64,000 nt of DNA from the NCBI GenBank assembly GCA_028292745.1, contig JAQGLT010000080.1, positions 1 through 64,000 of the forward strand, in the 5' to 3' direction. The translations under genes were made by a program, and so were the position numbers. The notes beneath the pieces were generated by a model, which saw nothing but the letters and a program-made list of their open reading frames with translations, had not been told where the DNA came from and did not search any database. The DNA comes from Polaromonas sp. (GTDB taxonomy: Bacteria; Pseudomonadota; Gammaproteobacteria; Burkholderiales; Burkholderiaceae_C). Below, one piece after another: positions 36,589-45,191 of the stretch. The first letter of the stretch is position 1. Every line of letters begins with the position of its first letter.

Positions 36589-37530
36589 TTGAACCCTGTT
36601 TCTCAACAAAAAAAGCTTCTAGCGCAAGCAGCTAAAGGGCATGAAGCTACAAAAAGCATAGCGGTTGGTTTATTGCTCGCCAGTTTGGGAGCCATTGCTT
36701 TCAGCGGCAAGGCGATCATCGTCAAGCTGGCGTACCGCCATGGGGTGGATGCCGTTACCCTGATCATGTACCGCATGCTGTTCGCCCTGCCGATTTTCAC
36801 TGCCATGGCCTGGTGGGCCAGCCGGGGCAAGGCACCGCTGTCCCGCAAGGATTGGCTGGGTGTGGTCTGGCTCGGCTTTAGCGGCTACTACCTGGCCAGC
36901 TTTCTGGACTTTGCTGGCCTGGCCTACATCAGCGCCTCACTGGAGCGCCTGATCTTGTACCTCAACCCGACGCTGGTCATGCTGCTCGGCCTGGTGTTGT
37001 ATCAGCGGCGCGTGACGATGCCGCAAATTGTTGGCATGGGCATCAGCTATGCAGGCGTGGTGCTGGTGTTTGGCCAGGAACTCACCTTGATGGGCAGCCA
37101 TGCCGCCCTGGGTGCGGTGCTGGTCTTTCTCAGTGCCATCAGTTATGCGCTTTACCTGGTGTACAGCGGCGAGATGGTCAGGCGCCTGGGCTCGATGCGG
37201 CTGGTCGGGTTGGCGACCACGGTGGCTTGCCTGTGCTGCCTGCTACAGTTTGTGCTGCTGCGCCCGTTGAGCGCGGCCGCCGTCGCGCCCGAAGTGCTGT
37301 GGCTGTCGGTGTTGAACGCCACCTTGTGCACGGCGCTGCCGGTGCTGATGGTGATGATGGCGGTTGAACGCATTGGCGCCAGCCTGGCCGCCCAGACCGG
37401 CATGATCGGGCCGCTCTCGACAATTTTGATGGGAGTCTTGATTCTGGATGAACCGTTCACTGCCTGGGTCGCTGCCGGGACTGTGTTGGTTGTTGCCGGG
37501 ATATTCGTGTTTACCCGGTACGCACGCTGA
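36589..37530 (+). CDS. DMT-superfamily (EamA) transporter
   Basis: 313 residues and ten predicted helices in two EamA units; the first begins at GLLLASLGAIAFSGKAIIV. The only in-frame start before the first helix is the TTG at 36589 (or a TTG further in), without a clear ribosome binding site. Residues 9-25 (KLLAQAAKGHEATKSIA) are encoded by repeat A copy 7, so the original start was probably altered by the repeat. Substrate unknown. Confidence 0.82.
   Translation: MNPVSQQKKLLAQAAKGHEATKSIAVGLLLASLGAIAFSGKAIIVKLAYRHGVDAVTLIMYRMLFALPIFTAMAWWASRGKAPLSRKDWLGVVWLGFSGYYLASFLDFAGLAYISASLERLILYLNPTLVMLLGLVLYQRRVTMPQIVGMGISYAGVVLVFGQELTLMGSHAALGAVLVFLSAISYALYLVYSGEMVRRLGSMRLVGLATTVACLCCLLQFVLLRPLSAAAVAPEVLWLSVLNATLCTALPVLMVMMAVERIGASLAAQTGMIGPLSTILMGVLILDEPFTAWVAAGTVLVVAGIFVFTRYAR
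36614..36662 (-). repeat. Dispersed repeat family A, copy 7 (degenerate), in the DMT transporter N-terminus
   Basis: On the minus strand: GCTATGCTTTTTGTAGCT, then TTTAGCTGCTTGCGCTAGAA. It keeps the GCTAT...TAGCT...GCTTGCGCTAGA elements in a slightly different spacing. Confidence 0.45.
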
Positions 37531-37595
37531 GTGCCTTTCCTTTCAAAACCTAGAAATTCCTTTATTTTTGTATATGTAGTGGTTTATTCCTGGGC

Positions 37596-37601
37596 TATAA
37601 T
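37596..37601 (+). promoter_or_regulatory. -10 element of the tRNA-Arg promoter
   Basis: Consensus TATAAT ten bases before the first tRNA base, preceded by TGGGC. No good -35 box at standard spacing; the region upstream is AT-rich. Confidence 0.55.
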
Positions 37602-37611
37602 TTAAAGCTTG

Positions 37612-37688
37612 GCGGCTGTAGCTCAGTTGGATAGAGTACTTGGCTACGAACCAAGGGGTCGTGGGTTCAATTCCTGCCAGCCGCACCA
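37612..37688 (+). tRNA. tRNA-Arg (anticodon ACG)
   Basis: Full cloverleaf: acceptor GCGGCTG / CAGCCGC, D-arm with AGCTCAGTTGGATAGAG, anticodon stem CTTGG / CCAAG with loop CTACGAA (ACG), T-arm GTGGGTTCAATTCCTGC, and encoded CCA. ACG is read as ICG after deamination and decodes CGU/CGC/CGA. The accessory island begins right after it, consistent with tRNA-Arg as integration target. I did not find a second copy of its 3' end in the window. Confidence 0.97.
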
Positions 37689-37708
37689 TAACATTATCGT
37701 TATAGATC

Positions 37709-37746
37709 AACAGCTTAGAGAATTTTTTCTCTAGGCTGTTTTTCTT
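37709..37746 (+). terminator. Terminator behind tRNA-Arg
   Basis: Hairpin AACAGCTTAGAGAA / TTCTCTAGGCTGTT followed by TTTC and more T residues. Confidence 0.8.
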
Positions 37747-37949
37747 TGTGTGCTCAACTTTTGCAAGTTCATGCCGTCTAGTCACCGTTCGGTCACCGTT
37801 GGCAGCTGGCTGTTGCGGGACTTCGTCAGACGTTCCCAGACTGAAATTTCCAAAACTTCGTCTTTCCTGACCTCGCCTGTCCAACTTTTACGGTAGCTAT
37901 GCGTTCAAACCTATGATGAGCTTTAAGCTCAATCTTCATAGGTCCCAGC

Positions 37950-38501
37950 ATGATAAATCCCACACTTGTTGAGCCCGAGCATCCTGATGCCGAGCGAAGC
38001 TATCACTTACTCACAGTAAATTTAGAGACCGAAGCGACGGCTGAATATTTTTTCAGGGTTCGCGAACACTCTACCGCAATGGCTTTCCTTGCCTCGGCAA
38101 ACTTGCTGGAAAGTCAAGCACTTCTACTATGGAAAAAAAGCGATAGCCTTGAGCTTGAAGATTTGCTCAGCCTTCTTGAACAGAACCCGCCAACGCCACA
38201 GCTAATTGCAATGATCATGCTGATGGCTAAGTCCACATTCAGATCAAAGTCTGATGGTGCCCTAGGCGGAAAAGCCAAAAGCGACAAGTTCAAACCTTTG
38301 AGGGAAAAACTCCAGTCAGATTGGAAAAATTCCACTGGTAGATTGAACAAAAAGCGTTTTGCTGACGAACGGTATTACGACTGGGAAAAAACCAATAAGG
38401 AGTTGATCGACAGTGGGCAACAACCAATGAAATTACCGCATGTTGATACGCCGAAAAGGTGGCTAAACAACATCAAGCGAGAAAATAACCAAAAAAAATA
38501 G
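37950..38501 (+). CDS. Unrecognised island protein
   Basis: 183 residues. N-terminal half helical (RVREHSTAMAFLASANLLES), C-terminal half very basic with KPLREKLQSDWKNSTGRLNK and TPKRWLNNIKRENNQKK. No family recognised; the basic end would suit a nucleic-acid contact. It is the first gene after the tRNA, with base composition clearly more AT-rich than region 1, so probably acquired with the island. Confidence 0.65.
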   Translation: MINPTLVEPEHPDAERSYHLLTVNLETEATAEYFFRVREHSTAMAFLASANLLESQALLLWKKSDSLELEDLLSLLEQNPPTPQLIAMIMLMAKSTFRSKSDGALGGKAKSDKFKPLREKLQSDWKNSTGRLNKKRFADERYYDWEKTNKELIDSGQQPMKLPHVDTPKRWLNNIKRENNQKK

Positions 38502-38551
38502 TATGCGTCGAACTGGCTAGGCGTATCTCAGCCCTCCAAAACGAAGCCAAA

Positions 38552-38580
38552 CTGCCCCTACACCACATTGAAAGGGGCAG
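38552..38580 (+). promoter_or_regulatory. Hairpin that covers the ribosome binding site of the AlpA-like gene
   Basis: CTGCCCCT (38552-38559) pairs perfectly with AGGGGCAG (38573-38580) across a 13-base loop. The AGGGG is the only ribosome-binding-site candidate for the ATG at 38584, so the stem would block translation until opened. Confidence 0.5.
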
Positions 38581-38583
38581 AAA

Positions 38584-39180
38584 ATGCGAGAAAAAAATAC
38601 CGTTGAAAACGATAAATCCAGGATAAATTTATCCAGGAATGGTCTTGGCAAAAATGTATGGCTGAGGTTGGTTCCTGCCGATTCCACTGGAATCCGGCAT
38701 GGCACGGCTGAAACCAAATTGGAAAATGGTTTAGTGTTGGCATCGGAAGAAGCTTGCCTCCATGATCCGACATCGTCATATGAAACAGAGATCGAGCGCA
38801 GCTTCCAAGCGAGCATTGGCGAAGAAGCTTTCAGCATAAATGAGCATCTAACACCTTCCTTTCACTCCAAGCCTTATGCCGAGACAAAAATTCCGTCGCG
38901 GTCGGCAAAGAACAGAAACGCGGTAAATAGAAAAAAGAAGCTTGATGCTCGTGCATTGACAGTGACGATCAATCTCGACATGCCTGGATTTCAGCGTCTC
39001 GAAAGCGTTCTGGATATCTTCCCGGTGTCCCGTGCTGCATGGTATGCCGGCATTGCTGAGGGTCGCTACCCTGCGGGAATTCAAATCGGCAAACGTTCTG
39101 TTGGTTGGTCGAATGCTTCGTTGAAGAAGCTTATTGAAGATTTGTCGAATCAAAGACTTCACGCGGATGATTCCAGCTAA
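38584..39180 (+). CDS. AlpA-like regulatory protein
   Basis: 198 residues. The last 65 residues (VLDIFPVSRAAWYAGIAEGR then YPAGIQIGKRSVGWSNASLK) match the AlpA/excisionase type of MerR-like winged helix found on prophages and integrative elements, where it activates excision or replication genes. The first 130 residues are polar, low in hydrophobics and not recognised. A stem-loop covers its ribosome binding site. It lies upstream of the DUF927 gene. Confidence 0.7.
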   Translation: MREKNTVENDKSRINLSRNGLGKNVWLRLVPADSTGIRHGTAETKLENGLVLASEEACLHDPTSSYETEIERSFQASIGEEAFSINEHLTPSFHSKPYAETKIPSRSAKNRNAVNRKKKLDARALTVTINLDMPGFQRLESVLDIFPVSRAAWYAGIAEGRYPAGIQIGKRSVGWSNASLKKLIEDLSNQRLHADDSS

Positions 39181-39389
39181 GGGCATCAAGATTTTTGGGC
39201 AATTTAGCCTAGTTCCGACGACCCGTTTATCGGACCGCGCCATATCCTAAATATGGCGGAAAGCCTGGTACAGCTCGCTACCGGCTTGCCTTTCATAGGC
39301 ATGCGCAAGCAGGGCAACCTCAACTGCTTTAATTTTTCAAAATCATCAGAATAAAGCGATGCCCGTCTGGGCATGGCCAAGGAAGACTC

Positions 39390-41204
39390 GTGTCAAAAAT
39401 AAGTGAAAACAAACCAGCCCTTAACAACGCAGTGCGTAAAGTGGCCAAGACTAAACCTCAGGACGAACTCCGCGCCAAGTTGTTCAAGCTTAAGAAAAAG
39501 AACGTTTTGGCTGAAACTGTGCAAGTACTCGGAAGACCGAACAAGCCCAAGGTGCGCGACCCCAACAGCGATCTGCCTCTACCCATTGCCGCTGTAAGGC
39601 ATGCCATGAATGCACATGGCGAGCCCTCTGAAAAACTGGTTGTGGTCACCACCACTGACGATGTTCATCTAGGGTATTTTGTACTTAACGAAACAGCACT
39701 TATCAGCGGTCAAAACAGCGAACTGGTCAAAATGGTGATCAAGTGCAAACTGCTTGCTTACAAGACGCCAAAGGGCATTCGAGAGTTGGCGGGCATCTTG
39801 TTACAAGCGGCTGACAAATTGATCTACATCGCTGAACACGACGGTTACCACATGGTGCAGGTCAGCGGCCACCATTACGAGTTTTTTGTCTGGCGCACGA
39901 AGGTTTATCCGCTAGGACGGCCCTGCCCAGTTCGCATCGTGCCTTTGATAGAGACTGCACCGATGCCGCCAGCGTCGGGCAGCCTGGACGATTGGAACGA
40001 GAACGTAGGCAAGCACATCGTGGTCAACCCCTACATGCTGGTGACCTTATGTGCAGCAGTTTCAGCCTTGCTCGTTCAGCCGTTTCGCTTGCCACGTCTG
40101 ATTTTGATGCTGGTCGGCGGCAGCAGCTTGGGCAAGTCCACGACGCAGCAGGCTATCAGGTCTTTATATGAGCGCTCTGACACCGACATCGACAACTTTT
40201 CGGGCACTGCAAAGGGTATTCAGGCATCGCTTCGACAGGACTGTGACAAGCCAAAAATGATGGAAGAACTGCGTCAGGCAGAAGACAAAGAAGCAATTAT
40301 CCAGTTGATTTTTGACCTCTCCAGCGGGGCGAGTCGCAAGACGAGCAACGCCAACCAACAGTTGGTTTGCTCTGCATCGTTGACCTGTGGCCTCATTATC
40401 TCGAACGAGAACACTTTTCACGAGACGGCAGGCGGGGCCACTATCACCGTTGGGCTTGCTGCACGCTTTATCGAATTGCATGCCAACGGCCCCCACGGAA
40501 TGTTTCACCAGATCCCAGAGGGCATGACGGCGGGCGAGTTTTCTGACATGCTCAAAACCACCAGCGCCCAGTTTTACGGTGCGTTTTGGAACGCATGGGT
40601 TCCAGCAGTTTCCAGGAATATCGAAAAGCTCCGAACTTGGGTGCCGGAAAATTTGCCGAAACTACAGGCCGAACTCTGCGCGGATATGAACATCAATGAT
40701 CCGGTCACCAAGCGGATGGTGAACGGCATGGCCGGCTGGGCATGTGCAGGCATCATTGCCCTCAAGCTCAAATTGCTGCCTGCCATAACAACGCGCGCCA
40801 CCATTGTGAATGCCCTGCGTTTGCAGCTTCGCGAGCACCTTGCCCGGCAAAAACACAACACAACACCTGTGGGTGAAAAAATCATCAGTGCAGTGCGCGA
40901 CGTACTTGACCGCCATGCTGGTCGTTTCCCCAACTTTTTGACCATCAATTCGACCGATCAGATGGGCATTTACGGCTACCGCAGGACAACGCAGCGCGAA
41001 ACGCTGTACCTGTTCTTGCCAACCGTGTTCGAGGAAATTTTGGGCAAGCAATTTGGCACGGAACCAGCATTGCGCGAGTTGAAAGCAGCTGGCTACCTTA
41101 GCACCGATTCCGAAGGCCACCAGCGGCAAATCCGCTTGTCCAAAAATGGGCGGCGCAAGCGGTTTTATGCAATCAAGGATGCCATTCGCTTCGATGCTGA
41201 GTGA
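39390..41204 (+). CDS. DUF927-domain ATPase (replication/mobilisation type)
   Basis: 604 residues. The central block LILMLVGGSSLGKSTTQQAI (Walker A GSSLGKST) with FSGTAKGIQASLRQDCDKPK and later SASLTCGLIISNENTF matches DUF927 proteins, helicase-like ATPases of mobile elements thought to act in replication. The GTG start at 39390 follows AAGGAAG. The C-terminal 90 residues (DQMGIYGYRR ... LREL KAAGYL) look like a winged-helix domain. A rolling-circle type gene follows 172 bases later. Confidence 0.82.
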   Translation: MSKISENKPALNNAVRKVAKTKPQDELRAKLFKLKKKNVLAETVQVLGRPNKPKVRDPNSDLPLPIAAVRHAMNAHGEPSEKLVVVTTTDDVHLGYFVLNETALISGQNSELVKMVIKCKLLAYKTPKGIRELAGILLQAADKLIYIAEHDGYHMVQVSGHHYEFFVWRTKVYPLGRPCPVRIVPLIETAPMPPASGSLDDWNENVGKHIVVNPYMLVTLCAAVSALLVQPFRLPRLILMLVGGSSLGKSTTQQAIRSLYERSDTDIDNFSGTAKGIQASLRQDCDKPKMMEELRQAEDKEAIIQLIFDLSSGASRKTSNANQQLVCSASLTCGLIISNENTFHETAGGATITVGLAARFIELHANGPHGMFHQIPEGMTAGEFSDMLKTTSAQFYGAFWNAWVPAVSRNIEKLRTWVPENLPKLQAELCADMNINDPVTKRMVNGMAGWACAGIIALKLKLLPAITTRATIVNALRLQLREHLARQKHNTTPVGEKIISAVRDVLDRHAGRFPNFLTINSTDQMGIYGYRRTTQRETLYLFLPTVFEEILGKQFGTEPALRELKAAGYLSTDSEGHQRQIRLSKNGRRKRFYAIKDAIRFDAE

Positions 41205-41376
41205 CTCCAGTTTGTCACGTTGTCACGTCCAAATTCCGGCACATATCAAACCATTTATGGCGTGCGTCAGTGCTGCCATAAGGCAAAAAAACGGCATTTG
41301 AACGCTCGCCGTAATACGCAACAAATCACTTGACTTTCACTTATTCAATCATTGACAAATTATTCGGAGTCTTCCA

Positions 41377-42672
41377 ATGGCTACCCTTCATCAGCCCTCA
41401 ACCTCTCGCCACTCATTTATTCAAATAAGTTTCCCAAAGGTTGAAAAACCAGTACAACGCGCTGCATCGGCTAACCAGCGTTGCATCAAAACCAAGCTGC
41501 CGAACCCGGCATTGATCAACCCGTCAACGCTATCCAAGCCGACCATGCGCTATCCACTGGCACCTTATGCCCTCAAGCCTGTAAGCGCATGGGCACCATT
41601 CTTTTCATGCCTGATTGATACTGTTGCCGTCCTGGTCAAAGTTCAGCATAAAGCTTTTTCACGTATTGCTGAAAACAATCCTAACGTGCGACGCAATGGC
41701 AATCATGTACTCAGCGTCAAGTCTGCCTTTTGCTGCAAAGTTTCAGCCCGTGTCCTGACCCGTGAAAACCGTGAAGTGCTTTACATCGAAGCCTCGATTC
41801 CGAAATTTTTGACCGGGCAGAATATTGTTGGTCGTGAAGATTTGCATGAACCATGCGTGCAGATGATTCTTGAAGTTCTGAGCCGCGCAGGCATCAAAGC
41901 GACGCCCGATGAAATTGCCGCTATTCAAGCGGGGCAATACACACTAGTACGGATCGATCATGCGCTCCACTGTGATACTGGCTCGCCCGAGCGTGGGGCA
42001 GCAGTAATGTCGGGCTTGCGATGCTTGGTGTATGCCAAGGCCAAGGCAGCAAGTGCTTATGGCAACGAAACCATTTATGTCCAGCAGCACAGTTCCCGCT
42101 GGACGTTGCGCATTTACCGCAAAGATTTGGAGTTGAAAAAGCGCAGCCGCCAGTTGCCCGCCAATGTTTATGGCCGGCAGCATCTGCTTGGTAAGGTTGA
42201 AGGCTGCGTGCGTCTCGAACTGGTGTTGCGCGCCCCGGAACTCAAGCGGCTGGGTTTGAGTGATCCGCTGGCTTGGAACCCCAATGGAGCCCAACAACGC
42301 ATGAAAGTATGGACTGACCGCTTGTCTCAATTGGAAGGGCGTGTGCCTGGCATTGAAAATATTGACAGCTTGAGCAACCTCAATCAGCTCAAGCTTCGTG
42401 CATGGCTTTTGGGCGACCATTGCGCTTTTTCGCGTACGCCTACAACCGTTGCCATCAGCCGCAAGGAAATCCTCCGTGTGACTGGAATTGATGTGCGTGG
42501 CGAGCCCAACGTAGCGCTTCAACGCCAGGCCATTACGTGTGTTCGCCACATTTTTCGGGCAGGCATCGGCTTGAAAAACTATGCCAGCAAGTGGGAAAAG
42601 CTTCGCCAGGGTACGAAATTCAGTAGTAACGATGGGTTGACCCGTTGCGTGCGGGCAAAAACCATCCGATAA
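41377..42672 (+). CDS. Rolling-circle replication initiator, phage gene II/X type
   Basis: 431 residues. Similar to phage/plasmid replication protein II/X: N-terminal part with IDTVAVLVKVQHKA, HVLSVKSAF and RIDHALHCDTGSPERG, then WTLRIYRKDLELKKRSRQLP and VRLELVLRAPELKRLGL, and a C-terminal X-like part. Gene II proteins nick the plus-strand origin and stay bound by a tyrosine; I cannot point to that Tyr with certainty. With the DUF927 and AlpA genes this suggests the island carries or derived from a replicating phage satellite or plasmid. Confidence 0.72.
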   Translation: MATLHQPSTSRHSFIQISFPKVEKPVQRAASANQRCIKTKLPNPALINPSTLSKPTMRYPLAPYALKPVSAWAPFFSCLIDTVAVLVKVQHKAFSRIAENNPNVRRNGNHVLSVKSAFCCKVSARVLTRENREVLYIEASIPKFLTGQNIVGREDLHEPCVQMILEVLSRAGIKATPDEIAAIQAGQYTLVRIDHALHCDTGSPERGAAVMSGLRCLVYAKAKAASAYGNETIYVQQHSSRWTLRIYRKDLELKKRSRQLPANVYGRQHLLGKVEGCVRLELVLRAPELKRLGLSDPLAWNPNGAQQRMKVWTDRLSQLEGRVPGIENIDSLSNLNQLKLRAWLLGDHCAFSRTPTTVAISRKEILRVTGIDVRGEPNVALQRQAITCVRHIFRAGIGLKNYASKWEKLRQGTKFSSNDGLTRCVRAKTIR

Positions 42673-42916
42673 GATTTTTGACGTGCACGGCCTGAATTCG
42701 GCAATAAGGGCAGCGGCACTCGAAAGTATGCAAATTTGGAATGTTCTGAAGCATCTCAAGCGCTAAAAGTGCCAACTTGTCTCAATTTTTAGACGCTCGC
42801 CAGATCGGCTTCCAAACCATTTTCCGGCTGTCACCATGTGCTTGGTCTTTTGACGGCTCTGGCGGCTGGTCTGGTGGCTTGGCTGGCATGGTTGCTGGCA
42901 CAAACTGCATCGACCA

Positions 42917-43600
42917 TTGCCGAATCTCTCAAAAAAGATGCGGCGTCTCATATTGACTGAGCCAGCAATGATTTTGCACAACGGCAGCGCGAGCGAAATA
43001 ACCGGTAATTCGGCCCAGTTAGCATCGCAGCTAAGATGCCAGCAGAGCGAACACCTGTACGTGGCGGAAAAGCTCAACCGCGCCTCTGTGGCAGATGCCG
43101 ATGAAACCCGTACCAACAAGTTTTTTGCAGATGCTCGATTGCGATCCGCCGAACGGGCCACATTGGATGACTACAAGGCCAGCGGCTTCGATCGCGGTCA
43201 CTTGGCGCCAGCCGGTGACATGCCCACGGCGCAGGCCATGGCGCAGAGCTTTTCGCTTGCCAACATGGTTCCGCAAGCACCGGAACATAACCGGGGTGCT
43301 TGGGCCAAGTCGGTCGAGATGGCGACCCGGAAATATGCCAGCAGAGCCAGCGGCGACGTGTACGTCATCACAGGCCCGGTCTTCGAGCCAAGCATTGCCC
43401 AAAGCCCGGGCATCGGCCCCGGCCGCGTGCGCGTGCCCAAGTACCTCTTCAAGCTCGTGTACGACGAAGATCAGAAGCGGGCGTGGGCGCACTGGCATCT
43501 CAACGACAACGCGACCCGAGGCTCAAAGCCGATCAGCTATGGCGAGCTGGTCAGGCGCACTGGCATCGAGTTTCTGCCAGGGCTGCATCTGAGCGAATGA
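42917..43600 (+). CDS. DNA/RNA non-specific endonuclease (NucA/NUC1 type)
   Basis: About 220 residues. The beta-beta-alpha-metal motif is GFDRGHLAPAGDM with the catalytic His, followed by QSFSLANMVPQAPEHNRGAW with the metal-binding Asn. The usual secretion signal is missing: the frame begins with TTG 42917 or ATG 42938, and the first 20 residues do not look conserved, so the 5' end may be damaged. A 75-base diverged copy of the gene's 3' end occurs at 48755-48829. Confidence 0.82.
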   Translation: MPNLSKKMRRLILTEPAMILHNGSASEITGNSAQLASQLRCQQSEHLYVAEKLNRASVADADETRTNKFFADARLRSAERATLDDYKASGFDRGHLAPAGDMPTAQAMAQSFSLANMVPQAPEHNRGAWAKSVEMATRKYASRASGDVYVITGPVFEPSIAQSPGIGPGRVRVPKYLFKLVYDEDQKRAWAHWHLNDNATRGSKPISYGELVRRTGIEFLPGLHLSE

Positions 43601-43845
43601 TGCTAAGGCCTGGACGTTATGGCACCGCTGGGCAGAACGTGGCGTTCGTAGCGCGTCCTTAGCTGGTGGATATGCAGAGTTGGAGTGCGAAATTTGCTTT
43701 AAGGCTCGCAGTTACCCGGCGTAGAGGATAGCCGCTGCGCTGTAGGAAAGCATTTACTCACCAACGCGAGTTTCCCTTCATCGGCCATGGCTGAACGGCC
43801 TCAACATAGCGTAGAAATCACATGTCCGGCATTAAGGAGTGACTA

Positions 43846-44094
43846 ATGGCCAAGCTAAACGAGAAGGAGCGCGACGGTCTTACCGGGGCTCAGTTCGCGT
43901 TCGAGAAGCAGCGCAAAGAACCGCTTGAAAACGCGAGCCACGTCCGAAACGCCGTGGCTCGCTTTAACCAAGTTGAGGGCGTGACCGACGCGGAGCGCGA
44001 TGCCGCGTGGAAACGCATACAAGCGGCCGCCAAGAAGTTTAACGTTGACCTGCACGAAACCGGATGGCGGGAAATTGGCGGTAAAAAAAGTTGA
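43846..44094 (+). CDS. DUF6582-like small protein
   Basis: 82 residues starting MAKLNEKERDGLTGAQFAFE, with ENASHVRNAVARFNQVEGV and DAAWKRIQAAAKKFNVDL. I recall this pattern (hydrophilic, helical, common in soil Proteobacteria and on elements) as DUF6582; no function is known. AAGGAG lies seven bases before the ATG. Confidence 0.8.
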   Translation: MAKLNEKERDGLTGAQFAFEKQRKEPLENASHVRNAVARFNQVEGVTDAERDAAWKRIQAAAKKFNVDLHETGWREIGGKKS

Positions 44095-44189
44095 AGAAGC
44101 AGCGCGTGCATTGCGCACCCTGCCTTTTTTGCCCAATTTTTTATGTCACGGTGCCATACTGTTGAGGCTCAACTTAACTGGAAGTCTCA

Positions 44190-44582
44190 ATGCCTCGCCC
44201 AATTCTTGACGAGACCCACATTGATCCAACTATTCGCAGCAAGATCGCTGGGCATCAGCAGGCCATTGTGCAAGAGGTGATGAAGGCGATCGGTGACAAC
44301 GCTGTGGTCGTGGTCGGAATGGGCATGAATCCCTTCCCCAAGAAGGCATGCAAGACGCTGGATCAGATAAATCAGCCGTACCGATATTTGGAGTTTGGCA
44401 ATTACTTCAACACATGGCGTCAGCGAAATGCGCTCAAGATGTGGACTGGCTGGCCCAGCTTTCCAATGGTGTTTGTCCAAGGCACGCTGATTGGTGGCGC
44501 TAGCGATCTACGGGCACTGATCGACAGCGGTGAATTCAAGAAAATGCTGGCGCTTCCATCTTCGGCGGATATGCGGCTTTAA
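44190..44582 (+). CDS. Glutaredoxin-family protein
   Basis: 130 residues with a thioredoxin fold: AVVVVGMGMNPFPKKACKTL, then YRYLEFG, WTGWPSFPMVFVQGTLIGG (the cis-Pro loop) and DLRALIDSGEF, the usual glutaredoxin end. The classic CPYC/CGFS site is replaced by NPFPKKAC, leaving one Cys a few positions late, so redox activity is uncertain. Its stop lies one base from a fragment of a hydrolase gene on the other strand. Confidence 0.75.
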   Translation: MPRPILDETHIDPTIRSKIAGHQQAIVQEVMKAIGDNAVVVVGMGMNPFPKKACKTLDQINQPYRYLEFGNYFNTWRQRNALKMWTGWPSFPMVFVQGTLIGGASDLRALIDSGEFKKMLALPSSADMRL

Positions 44583-44583
44583 T

Positions 44584-44714
44584 TCATTTCATCTCTTTCA
44601 AGAACTCCAGCACGTCCCTGACCGCTTCACGCCGCACCGATTCATCGCCGCCATCGGCGCGGCCCTTGCCAATGCATTCTTTGCGCGCGGCTTTCCACTC
44701 GTCCCACCCGTTGA
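44584..44714 (-). pseudogene. 3' fragment of a dienelactone-hydrolase-like gene
   Basis: About 131 bases that match, with roughly nine differences by eye, the 3' end of the complete hydrolase gene at 48916-49046, including the stop and the final FLKEMK. Similarity ends abruptly at 44714. The rest of the gene is absent here, so this is a remnant left by recombination. Confidence 0.8.
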
Positions 44715-45191
44715 CTGTGCCGACAAGATGGCATCAAAGCCACGCTAGCAGCTTTCAGGCACACCGAACACGCTCGGAGCATCAGTGCCAATTGGCGATC
44801 GCACCAGCCATCATGGTGGCAGTCCCAGTCATACTGATCAAAAGCTTGCGATGCAGAAAGCAAATCGGTCTTTTCTAGATGAAGCGTTTGACACCGCTGC
44901 TTGATTAAGCATCACTCAGATGATAGTTCTTCTCTTTCCTCTGGTGCCGCTATTGGGATAGTTTTTACAACTGCATATATGGCTATATTGGTGATCTAAC
45001 TGTTGTGCTTCTAAGGGCTGTCTCGGTTTTATCTTACTTAGAAGGTTACCTCTCACAGCAGTCAATCTGTAGCATTTCTACTATGCGTTAGCAAAATTTA
45101 CACAGTCATGTAAAGCATTGCGCTTTTACTTGACGTCAGCAATGGCAGGAGGACGATTGAACTCGTCAGTCCAAATCGAGGGAGTCATTGT
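44715..45191. other. Left flank of the recombinase/ParB cassette
   Basis: 477 bases with no supported gene. The part after 44880 is AT-rich and should contain the promoter of the recombinase operon. The left attachment end of the cassette, if it is mobile, would lie here. Confidence 0.4.

Noticed and set aside
42838-42960. 40-codon frame (GTG start) with a hydrophobic N-terminus just before the nuclease
   Set aside because: Could be the lost signal peptide of the nuclease in another frame, but it has no ribosome binding site and the residues after the hydrophobic run do not resemble nuclease N-termini, so neither a gene nor a frameshift is supported.
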